5,029 nt of DNA from Deltaproteobacteria bacterium (lineage in GTDB: Bacteria; Desulfobacterota; SM23-61), in contig JAOUFX010000311.1 in NCBI GenBank assembly GCA_029857975.1, forward strand, positions 1-5,029, read 5' to 3'. The notes under the pieces were generated by a model that worked only from the letters and a program-made list of their open reading frames with translations, ran no database searches and was not told the DNA's origin. This document shows positions 1 through 5,029 of the stretch, piece by piece; position 1 is the first letter of the stretch; every line of letters begins with the position of its first letter. The translations under genes and the position numbers were made by a program.

Positions 1-1104
1 GATGATTACCCCAAACCAAATCGGATCGAAGCCCAGCTTAATGATGACCGGGTAAAAGATGGGGGTGGCCAGGATCATAAATGCCAGGTCATCAATGAAA
101 GATCCTCCCAGCAAATAAATCAGGGCGATGATCATCATGGTAAGGTTGCGGGAAAATTGCAGCTGAATGATCCAGTCGGCCGCCAGCATCGGAATTTTCG
201 TCACAGCCAGAAAATGGCCCAGGATGGTAGAGCCGGCGATAAGCATCAGAACCATGCAGGCCGTGCGCAAAGATTCGCCGACGGATTTAATGAATCCATT
301 ATAAGAAAGGTCTTTCTTGGCCAGCGCGAGAAGGAGAACGGCAAAGGTTCCCACGCTGCCGGCCTCCGTGGGGGTGAAGAAACCTTTCATCAACCCCCCA
401 ACCACCAGCAAAAAAATGAGCCCGACCCAAAGGACATCCGGGAGGGAAACAATCCGTTCTTTCCAACGCGTTTTTTGGCCTCTGGGCCCCAGCCCAGGGT
501 TAATCTTGCACCAGCCGTAAATGATCAGGACAAAAAACAGGGCGATAATCAACGCCGGGATAAACCCGGCCAGAAATAGCCTGCCGATGGATTGCTCGGT
601 AATGATCCCGAATACGATTAAGGTGACGCTGGGAGGCATGAGGATTCCCAGGGTTCCGACGGTGGCCACGATTCCGGTCGATAATTTCTTGCTGTACCCG
701 TAACGATCCATCTCCGGAACCGCCACACTGGCGAAGGTGGCAGCGGTGGCCGGGGAGGACCCGCAGATCGCCTTGAAAGCGGTTGCACCTCCCACGGTGG
801 CCATGGCCAGGCCGCCGGGGATGTGGCCGACGAATTTATAGGCGGTATCATACAGCCGCTTGGCGATCCCGGCGTTGAAAGCAATTTGACCCATAAAAAT
901 GAATAAGGGGATGACGGTGAAGCCGTACGAGGAAAAGACGTCAAAAATATCCTTGGCCAGGAGGTTTAAGGCGGCTTTGGTGGATACGATGTAGCTGAAT
1001 CCAACAAATCCCACCAAAGCCATGGCAAACCCTAACTCTATGCCTGTGAAAAATAAAGCCAGGACCAAGATTAATCCAATGATCCCGGCAGTGACTTCAT
1101 TCAT
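1..1104 (-). CDS. dctM: TRAP transporter large permease subunit DctM, 3' end beyond the left edge
   Basis: Large membrane subunit of a TRAP importer. In this family it holds the Na+ and substrate sites and the elevator-type transport domain in the inner membrane. I translated 368 codons without a stop from the ATG at 1104 to the window edge. The family usually has about 425-430 residues, so about 60 C-terminal residues are missing. Visible family motifs are GSSPATAATFASVAVPEM (115-132), GTLGILMPPSV (150-160), FFTPTEAGSVG (242-252) and FIDDLAFMILATPIFYPV (336-353), separated by many hydrophobic helices. The start is fixed by an 8-nt overlap with the end of dctQ (ATGAATGA) and by an AGGGG ribosome-binding site about 7 nt upstream, inside dctQ. 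Translation is therefore probably coupled to dctQ. The family is clear; the substrate cannot be read from this subunit. Confidence 0.95.
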   Translation of the reverse strand, partial: MNEVTAGIIGLILVLALFFTGIELGFAMALVGFVGFSYIVSTKAALNLLAKDIFDVFSSYGFTVIPLFIFMGQIAFNAGIAKRLYDTAYKFVGHIPGGLAMATVGGATAFKAICGSSPATAATFASVAVPEMDRYGYSKKLSTGIVATVGTLGILMPPSVTLIVFGIITEQSIGRLFLAGFIPALIIALFFVLIIYGWCKINPGLGPRGQKTRWKERIVSLPDVLWVGLIFLLVVGGLMKGFFTPTEAGSVGTFAVLLLALAKKDLSYNGFIKSVGESLRTACMVLMLIAGSTILGHFLAVTKIPMLAADWIIQLQFSRNLTMMIIALIYLLGGSFIDDLAFMILATPIFYPVIIKLGFDPIWFGVII

Positions 1105-1597
1105 ATTGGCCCCTGAAAATCTTCACGATATCCGCTACCAAGACCAAAACTTGGATAAAGCAACAAACCCCTATTCCGTACACAACGGGATAAAAGGGCA
1201 TTTGCAGCGTGAGAGAAACCTCTCCGGATTTAAAAAGATCCGTGCCCATGAGAAATAAATTCCAACCGATCATCAAGAACAAGCCGATCCCCAGGCACCG
1301 GGTGGTGGTATTGACTATTTTGCGCGCGGGGTTGGAGAATCTTTGCACGAAAAAATCTACGTAGATATGCCCCCGCACCCAGGAAGTGAAAGGAACGGAA
1401 AAGCCGATGACGACTGCCCCGGCGAAAGCCACCAGCTCAAATATGCCAACGATCGCTTTTCCCATAGGGCGTAAAATGACATCTGTGACCGTGACCAACA
1501 TCATCAAAGTGAGAGTGACACCGGCAATTACGTTGGCCCATTTACAAATTTGGGAAATGAATCCGAGCCGTCCTTCCATTCTTTTCTCTTTCTGCAC
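1097..1597 (-). CDS. dctQ: TRAP transporter small permease subunit DctQ
   Basis: Small membrane subunit of the TRAP importer, which scaffolds DctM and helps dock the binding protein. The 166 residues show the usual four-helix layout: hydrophobic stretches at about 21-42, 48-70, 98-118 and 134-157. Family-like features are TDVILRP (38-44) after helix 1, and RGHIYVDFF (75-83) after helix 2, which resembles the common H-x-x-VD pattern. The start is a GTG at 1597, directly after an in-frame TAG, with AGAGG eight bases upstream (1606-1610). An ATG at 1579 would remove six residues and has only a weak purine-rich leader, so I prefer GTG without certainty. The gene lies 114 nt after dctP, behind the structured gap, and overlaps dctM by 8 nt. 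Confidence 0.92.
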   Translation of the reverse strand: MQKEKRMEGRLGFISQICKWANVIAGVTLTLMMLVTVTDVILRPMGKAIVGIFELVAFAGAVVIGFSVPFTSWVRGHIYVDFFVQRFSNPARKIVNTTTRCLGIGLFLMIGWNLFLMGTDLFKSGEVSLTLQMPFYPVVYGIGVCCFIQVLVLVADIVKIFRGQYE

Positions 1598-1614
1598 CTA
1601 AAAAACCTCTAAAA

Positions 1615-1647
1615 CTCTCCCCTCCCTCGGGGGGGGATGAAGGAGAG
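1615..1647 (-). terminator. Weak terminator-like or attenuator hairpin before dctQ
   Basis: In the minus-strand transcript CTCTCC (1647-1642) can pair with GGAGAG (1620-1615), and the C8 run between them can partly pair with GGGAGG. The hairpin is followed by TTTT (1614-1611), then AGAGG and a further T6 (1605-1600). The inner stem is imperfect and the first U-run is only four bases, so complete termination is unlikely. Partial attenuation that lowers dctQM relative to dctP is plausible but inferred. Confidence 0.3.
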
Positions 1648-1666
1648 GGGGAAGCAAATCGACTCA

Positions 1667-1686
1667 CCCCCACCCTTCCCTCCCCC
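1667..1686 (-). other. G-quadruplex motif on the mRNA strand
   Basis: Read on the minus strand, which is the sense strand of dctPQM, this is G5-A-G3-AA-G3-T-G5: four G-runs of at least three with loops of 1, 2 and 1 bases. It meets the usual G3+N1-7 rule with very short loops. Its first two runs are also the 3' arm of the 1678-1700 hairpin, so the two folds would compete. Confidence 0.55.
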
Positions 1687-1700
1687 ATCGATGGGGAGGG
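1678..1700. repeat. Near-perfect palindrome, hairpin 19-41 nt after the dctP stop position in the transcript
   Basis: CCCT and CCCC pair with GGGG and AGGG around a central ATCGAT, with one extra C bulged; the inner 14 bases (1683-1696) are a perfect palindrome. In the mRNA it lies just downstream of the dctP stop. The T-run in this transcript comes before the stem, not after it, so it is not an intrinsic terminator on this strand. A role as a 3' stabiliser of dctP mRNA is possible (inference). Confidence 0.7.
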
Positions 1701-1711
1701 TTAAAAAATAA

Positions 1712-2731
1712 TTATTTCAGTTTCTCCAGACAGAATTTCAACGCCTCTTCTCCCGGCAAATTTTTGGCCTTCATGCTGCTTACGTAGTCGTCGAGAATCG
1801 GCTTAACGGCATTCGACCACCTCTGGTTCTCTTTCGAAGAAAGGGAAATGATCTGGTTCCCCAGCTTCAGCGTAAAATCCCTCCCTGCCCTTTCGATTTC
1901 GTCCCACTTTTTTCCCGTTTTCCCCATCCATTCCTGATTGACTTGTTCGATGATTTTTTGGATTTCCGGTGGCAGGGCATTCCATTTCTCTTTATTCATG
2001 GCTACGAAAAAAGCTGTACTATAGGCGGAACCAAAACTATCCGTGGTAAACTTCACCACTTCTCCCCATTTCCACCCCTGTAATGCTTCTTGCGGGGCCA
2101 TAGACCCTTCCACCATCCCTCTCTTCAAAGCATCATACGTCTCTCCCATGGGCATGGCAACAGGAATCCCCCCGAGGGCGGAAACCACTTTGGAACTCAA
2201 TCCGGTGGAGCGGATCCTCATTCCCTTGAGATCTTCAAGCTTGTGCACAGCTTTTTTCGTATGCAGAATTCCAGGTCCGTGCGCATGCAGGTAAAGGATC
2301 TTCACCTCCGCAAATTCTTTCGGCTGGAAATGTTGAAAATATTGATTAACCAAGCCGGTTGCCGCCTCCCCGCTCTTATACCCCAAAGGCAGATCAATCA
2401 CTTCCGTTAACGGGAATTTTCCTCTGGTGTAACCGAGGACCGACATACCGATATCGGAAATCCCTTTGACCACGCCGTCGTAGCACTTATCAGCAGGGGT
2501 CAGCGTGCCCCCGGGAAACAGGGTAATCTTAACTCTTCCCTGGGTCCTTTTTTCGATTTCTTTTGCCCATTCGCCGGCCAGGACTGTATTTTTATGGGGT
2601 GCCGGGAAAAAGATCGAATAAGAAAGCTCAATGGGTTTCGTTTGGGCCATTGCGGCGGGAAGGGAAAACAAAAATCCCACCCCGACCGCGAACATAAAGA
2701 ACCACCAAAAATTTAAATTTCCGTTATTCAT
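1712..2731 (-). CDS. dctP: TRAP transporter periplasmic substrate-binding protein DctP
   Basis: Secreted binding protein that captures an organic acid and delivers it to DctQM. The 339 residues match the usual family length. Residues 1-29 are a Sec-type signal with a long hydrophobic core and probable cleavage after AMA (27-29). The mature part starts as a typical family member (IELSYSIFFPAPH, 34-46), followed by LFPGGTLTP (71-79) and the core segment around GMRIRSTG (170-177), GGIPVAMPMGETYDALKRGMVEG (from 187) and WKWGEVVKF (220-228). R174 falls where the family has its conserved arginine, which clamps the ligand carboxylate. A strong AAGGAGG (2741-2747) sits nine bases before the ATG. A sigma70-like promoter lies upstream, and the structured gap follows. 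The signal n-region lacks Lys and Arg, which is unusual. The precise ligand is unknown. Confidence 0.95.
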   Translation of the reverse strand: MNNGNLNFWWFFMFAVGVGFLFSLPAAMAQTKPIELSYSIFFPAPHKNTVLAGEWAKEIEKRTQGRVKITLFPGGTLTPADKCYDGVVKGISDIGMSVLGYTRGKFPLTEVIDLPLGYKSGEAATGLVNQYFQHFQPKEFAEVKILYLHAHGPGILHTKKAVHKLEDLKGMRIRSTGLSSKVVSALGGIPVAMPMGETYDALKRGMVEGSMAPQEALQGWKWGEVVKFTTDSFGSAYSTAFFVAMNKEKWNALPPEIQKIIEQVNQEWMGKTGKKWDEIERAGRDFTLKLGNQIISLSSKENQRWSNAVKPILDDYVSSMKAKNLPGEEALKFCLEKLK

Positions 2732-2740
2732 TTTTTCAAC

Positions 2741-2747
2741 CCTCCTT
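2741..2747 (-). promoter_or_regulatory. Strong ribosome-binding site of dctP
   Basis: AAGGAGG on the minus strand, nine bases before the ATG at 2731. It is the best Shine-Dalgarno match in the window and supports the chosen dctP start, even though the resulting signal peptide has an uncharged n-region. Confidence 0.8.
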
Positions 2748-2758
2748 AAAAGATTTTA

Positions 2759-2787
2759 ATCGTATTGAATTCACTTAACATCGTCAA
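2759..2787 (-). promoter_or_regulatory. Candidate sigma70 promoter for dctPQM
   Basis: On the minus strand TTGACG (2787-2782, 5/6 to the -35 consensus) is followed by exactly 17 bases and then TACGAT (2764-2759, 4/6 to the -10 consensus, with the key first TA and final T present). A start near 2752 would give a short leader ending in the strong dctP ribosome-binding site. It sits in the 62-nt A/T-rich gap between paaK and dctP, where an internal operon promoter would be expected. The call rests on the match alone. Confidence 0.5.
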
Positions 2788-2793
2788 GGGTTT

Positions 2794-4098
2794 TTAACTT
2801 TTTATTTTCCGGCGGTCGATCACTTTTGACGCCTTTCCTTCAATAGGTTGCAGGCTTTCCGGGGCCACCAGCTTGACCTTGGCGCTTACCCCGATGATTT
2901 CCCGAACCTTACGTTCAATCTGCGCCGAGATTCCCTGGAGGATTTTGATTTCGTCCGAGAAAAACCTTTCGTTGACTTCTACCTTTATTTCCAGGGTATC
3001 CACTCCCTCCACCCGGTCGGCAATAATCTGGTAGCGCGGTTCCACTCCCTCCACTTCCATGAGGATGGATTCCACCTGCGAAGGGAAAACATTCACTCCT
3101 TTGACGATGATGATATCATCGCTTCGCCCCAACACTTTTTTCATGCGTACCTGGCTGCGGCCGCAGGGACAGGGGGAAAAGTCCAAAGAGGTGATATCCC
3201 GCGTGCGGTAGCGAACCAAAGGGAAAGCCTCTTTGCTCAAAGTGGTCAACACCAATTCCCCCTCGTCGCCTGGAGGGAGGACCTGGAGCGTTACGGGGTC
3301 GATGATCTCCGGGATAAAATGGTCCTCGTAAAGGTGCAGTCCGTTTTTAAGCTCGCACTCGGCCGCCACTCCGGGGCCCATTACTTCGCTCACGCCGTAA
3401 TTATCGGTAACGCTGATAAAGAGGCGATCCTCGATCTCTTTACGCATGGGTTCGGGGCAAGGCTCCCCCCCAAAAAGGCCGAGCTTGATTGACAAATTTT
3501 TAGGGTCGATGCCCTCCACGCCCATGTATCGGGCAAGACGCAGGGCATAAGATGGTGTGCTCACCAGTGCTGTGGTCTTGTAATCCTGCATGATCAGAAC
3601 CTGCTTGCTGGTATTTCCGGTGGACATGGGAATCACTGAAGCTCCGATGAGTTCCGCTCCGTGGTGAAGCCCGAAGGCTCCGGTAAAAAGTCCGTACTTG
3701 AAGGTAATCTGGACTACATCATCTTTGGTGATCCCACCGGCGGTGAGAACCCTGGCGGTCAACTGGCTCCAATGATGCAAGTCATTACGGGTGTAACCGG
3801 TGACCGTGGGCTTCCCCGTGACTCCCGAGGATGAGTGAATCCGCACCACGTCCCTCAGGGGAAGGGCGAACATACCGTACGGATAGCTCTGGCGCAAATC
3901 CTCTTTGCTGGTCAGAGGAAATCCCTCCAGATCCTTGATGGACTGAATTTCATCCGGAAGAATCTTCAATAAGTCAAACCTCTTTTTATAGAAGGAGACG
4001 TTGCGATAGACCCGGTTCAAGGTAGACTGGAGGCGCTCAAGCTGGAGCTGCGCAGTCTCTTCACGTTCCATACATTCATAACGACGGTCCCAGATCAT
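2794..4098 (-). CDS. paaK: Phenylacetate-CoA ligase family (AMP-forming aryl-CoA ligase)
   Basis: Cytoplasmic ANL-superfamily enzyme that activates an aromatic acid, classically phenylacetate, with ATP and CoA to give the acyl-CoA, AMP and PPi. The 434 residues match PaaK length. Motifs in order: N-terminal MIWDRRYECMERE; phosphate-binding SSSGVTGKPT (89-98); adenylate-binding DNYGVSEVMGPG (232-243); YRTRD (297-301); CPCGR (310-314); hinge region GRSDDIIIVKGVNVFP (324-339); and EGKA, with the probable adenylation lysine at 422. C248, H255, C310 and C312 could form the zinc site seen in some PaaK-like structures. I chose the ATG at 4098 because the protein then begins as relatives do and has AAGGGGG five bases upstream. 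An ATG at 4119 would add seven residues and overlap livF by 10 nt, but its GGGAGG is only one base away. Related substrates such as indoleacetate or other aryl acids remain possible. Confidence 0.93.
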   Translation of the reverse strand: MIWDRRYECMEREETAQLQLERLQSTLNRVYRNVSFYKKRFDLLKILPDEIQSIKDLEGFPLTSKEDLRQSYPYGMFALPLRDVVRIHSSSGVTGKPTVTGYTRNDLHHWSQLTARVLTAGGITKDDVVQITFKYGLFTGAFGLHHGAELIGASVIPMSTGNTSKQVLIMQDYKTTALVSTPSYALRLARYMGVEGIDPKNLSIKLGLFGGEPCPEPMRKEIEDRLFISVTDNYGVSEVMGPGVAAECELKNGLHLYEDHFIPEIIDPVTLQVLPPGDEGELVLTTLSKEAFPLVRYRTRDITSLDFSPCPCGRSQVRMKKVLGRSDDIIIVKGVNVFPSQVESILMEVEGVEPRYQIIADRVEGVDTLEIKVEVNERFFSDEIKILQGISAQIERKVREIIGVSAKVKLVAPESLQPIEGKASKVIDRRKIKS

Positions 4099-4103
4099 GG
4101 GTT

Positions 4104-4110
4104 CCCCCTT
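4104..4110 (-). promoter_or_regulatory. paaK ribosome-binding site, touching the livF stop
   Basis: AAGGGGG on the minus strand, five bases before the ATG at 4098. Its first base is the last base of the livF TGA (4112-4110), so ribosomes finishing livF arrive directly on it. It favours the start at 4098 over the ATG at 4119. Confidence 0.6.
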
Positions 4111-4844
4111 CACTCCCATACCTCCCGGTATTCTTTCCCCAAATAAGCCCGCTGGACGTCTTTGTTATTCAATAAATCCGGCGTTTCCCCTTCCAGGATG
4201 ATCCGGCCGGTCTCGATCACGTAGCCGCGGTCCGCAACTTTCAAGGCGGCTTTGGCGTTTTGTTCCACCAAGAAGATCGTCGTAGCCCGACTTTGCAGGG
4301 TTTGAATAGTTTTGAAAATATCGGCAACGACTTTGGGGGCCAGGCCCATGGATGGTTCATCTAAAAGCAAGAGTTTCGGCTGGGCCATCAGAGTCCGCCC
4401 GATCGCCACCATCTGCTGCTCACCCCCGGAAAGGGTACCCGCCCGTTGTTTGGTCCTCTCTTTCAGTACGGGGAAAAGTTCAAAAATGAAGTCTAAATCT
4501 TTCAACACCTCTTTTCTTTCTTCCCGTCGAAAACGAACGTAAGCGCCGAGGATAAGGTTGTCGATCACACTGAGGGGGGCAAAAATCTGCCGCCCTTCCG
4601 GAACCTGGCCTACACCCAGGCCGAGAATGCGTTCCGCTGGCAGCCCGGTAATATTCCGACCGCTGAACCATAACTTCCCCTTGCTCGGGATGTGAATTCC
4701 AGAAATGATTTTCAAAAGGGTGGTTTTCCCCGCACCATTGGCCCCGAGAAGGGTAACGATCTCTCCGGCGCTGACGTGGATGGAAACATTGCGCAAAGCC
4801 TGAATTGCTCCATAGAAAACACTGATGCTTTCCACCCTAAGCAT
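4110..4844 (-). CDS. livF: Branched-chain amino acid type ABC transporter ATPase LivF
   Basis: Cytoplasmic ATPase of a HAAT-family ABC importer (Leu/Ile/Val and related amino acids or carboxylates), which works as a pair with LivG. The 244 residues are close to the usual LivF length. Motifs: Walker A GANGAGKTT (34-42), Q-loop Q80 in GQVPEGRQIF, signature LSGGEQQ (138-144), Walker B LLLLDEP (158-164) and D-loop SMGLAP (165-170). The H-loop position reads LVEQNA with Gln195 instead of His, which is characteristic of LivF rather than a defect. The ATG at 4844 is chosen because the protein then begins MLRVESISVFYG, as relatives do, with AGGAG just upstream, and overlaps the livG stop by 8 nt. The frame stays open to an ATG at 4952, but those extra 36 residues lie over livG and have no family similarity. 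The substrate is not set by this subunit. Confidence 0.95.
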   Translation of the reverse strand: MLRVESISVFYGAIQALRNVSIHVSAGEIVTLLGANGAGKTTLLKIISGIHIPSKGKLWFSGRNITGLPAERILGLGVGQVPEGRQIFAPLSVIDNLILGAYVRFRREERKEVLKDLDFIFELFPVLKERTKQRAGTLSGGEQQMVAIGRTLMAQPKLLLLDEPSMGLAPKVVADIFKTIQTLQSRATTIFLVEQNAKAALKVADRGYVIETGRIILEGETPDLLNNKDVQRAYLGKEYREVWE

Positions 4845-5029
4845 CCCCGATCTCCTCTCCCAGGTAAGCGGCAATGACTTCCGGATTCCGCTGGATGTCC
4901 CGCGGAGTTCCTTCGGCGACCTTCTTCCCGTAATTAAGGACCAGAACTTCATCGGAGATTTCCATGACCAGGCTCATGTCATGTTCGACCAAGATAATCG
5001 TGATCCCTCTCTGCTGGATCTTGCGAATC
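4837..5029 (-). CDS. livG: Branched-chain amino acid type ABC transporter ATPase LivG, C-terminal part only
   Basis: The last 63 codons and TAG stop of the partner ATPase; the rest lies beyond the right edge, with 5028 the first base of a full codon. The fragment begins IRKIQQRGITIILVEHDMSL, which carries the H-loop histidine of LVEHDM (residues 13-18 of the fragment). It continues through a typical LivG tail, VLNYGKKVAEGTP and NPEVIAAYLGEE, the C-terminal extension common to branched-chain amino acid ABC ATPases. The stop at 4839-4837 overlaps the livF ATG by 8 nt, implying a shared transcript and coupled translation. No stop-codon or frameshift damage is seen in the visible part. Walker A, Walker B and the signature motif are outside the window. 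Confidence 0.93.
   Translation of the reverse strand, partial: IRKIQQRGITIILVEHDMSLVMEISDEVLVLNYGKKVAEGTPRDIQRNPEVIAAYLGEEIGDA

Larger units (their letters stand above)
1611..1702. repeat. REP/BIME-like pair of inverted GC-rich palindromic units
   Basis: The left end of this element (AACTCTCCCC from 1613) and the reverse complement of its right end (AACCCTCCCC from 1702) are similar. Each is followed by a short spacer, a G-run and a GA-rich tail. It therefore reads as two inverted copies of a roughly 40-nt hairpin unit around an A/T-containing centre (about 1652-1663). From memory, similar elements with runs such as TCACCCCCACCC next to CCCTCCCCC...GGGGAGGG are dispersed between genes in many bacterial genomes. 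Dispersal in this genome cannot be seen from one window. Confidence 0.5.
1598..1711. other. Structured dctP-dctQ intergenic gap
   Basis: This 114-nt stretch interrupts an otherwise compact TRAP operon and does not look coding. It is packed with C and G runs (1615-1700) flanked by A/T-rich sequence on both sides. It contains two hairpin-forming units in inverted orientation, a four-run G-tract on the mRNA strand and the dctQ ribosome-binding site at 1606-1610. I saw no convincing promoter for dctQ inside it, so dctQM most likely depend on readthrough from dctP. The composition contrasts sharply with the adjacent genes. Confidence 0.85.

Noticed and set aside
157..579. 140-codon open frame on the plus strand
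   Set aside because: It lies antisense to dctM, whose motifs are clear in the other strand; the product is low-complexity and rich in Gln, Asn, Arg and Lys, typical of a shadow frame.
618..944. 108-codon minus-strand open frame inside dctM
   Set aside because: Out of frame with DctM, Pro/Ser/Arg-rich, without family similarity, while the DctM frame is continuous through the same bases.
1701..1711. A/T run beside the 1678-1700 hairpin as an intrinsic terminator
   Set aside because: In the minus-strand transcript the U-run precedes the stem, and on the plus strand the stem is followed mainly by A residues, so neither strand has the hairpin-then-U layout.
2753..2758. TAAAAT as the -10 box of the dctP promoter
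   Set aside because: It matches the consensus well, but the spacing from TTGACG would be 23 bases; TACGAT at 17 bases fits better.
2848..3492. 214-codon open frame on the plus strand inside paaK
   Set aside because: It is antisense to a ligase with all family motifs intact, has no recognisable domain and is explained by the codon use of the gene beneath it.
4192..4330. Loss of the H-loop histidine in LivF as a sign of inactivation
   Set aside because: Gln at this position (LVEQN) is a known family trait of LivF proteins and all other nucleotide-binding motifs are intact.
4845..4952. N-terminal extension of LivF by 36 residues from the ATG at 4952
   Set aside because: The extra residues lie over the livG C-terminus in another frame and do not resemble LivF; the ATG at 4844 has a ribosome-binding site and the family N-terminus.

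Overview
All supported genes in this window lie on the minus strand and read from the right edge to the left: livG (C-terminal part) > livF > paaK > dctP > dctQ > dctM (cut by the left edge). Spacing is tight. livG/livF and dctQ/dctM each overlap by 8 nt, and livF and paaK are 11 nt apart. Only two gaps are of any size: 62 nt between paaK and dctP, and 114 nt between dctP and dctQ.

Region by region. Positions 4837-5028 hold the end of a LivG-type ABC ATPase and 4110-4844 a complete LivF-type ABC ATPase, the paired ATPases of a branched-chain amino acid type (HAAT) importer. Its permeases and binding protein would lie upstream, beyond the right edge. Positions 2794-4098 encode a PaaK-type aryl-acid (phenylacetate) CoA ligase of the AMP-forming ANL superfamily. 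The 62-nt gap after it carries a good sigma70-like promoter directed at dctP. Positions 1-2731 encode a complete-looking tripartite TRAP importer: a secreted binding protein (DctP), a small four-helix membrane subunit (DctQ) and a large membrane subunit (DctM, 368 codons present, C-terminus missing). The dctP-dctQ gap holds a dense C/G-rich inverted-repeat element with two hairpin units, a short-loop G-quadruplex motif on the mRNA strand and a weak attenuator-like hairpin just before dctQ.

How the genes may work together (inference): the Liv-type ABC importer and the sodium-dependent TRAP importer may both bring in organic acids or amino-acid-derived acids, and PaaK would trap an aromatic acid such as phenylacetate as its CoA thioester. 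The promoter before dctP suggests that dctPQM can also be expressed apart from liv-paaK. The gap structure could set a high ratio of binding protein to membrane subunits.

Organism: a bacterium with roughly balanced GC content. TRAP and Liv transporters next to a PaaK-type ligase, and the style of the intergenic repeat, fit an anaerobic deltaproteobacterium (Desulfobacterota) or similar lineage. This is a weak inference, because no phylogenetic marker is present. No tRNA, rRNA, CRISPR or transposase gene was seen. The window looks like ordinary transport and catabolism genes; the most unusual part is the non-coding dctP-dctQ gap.
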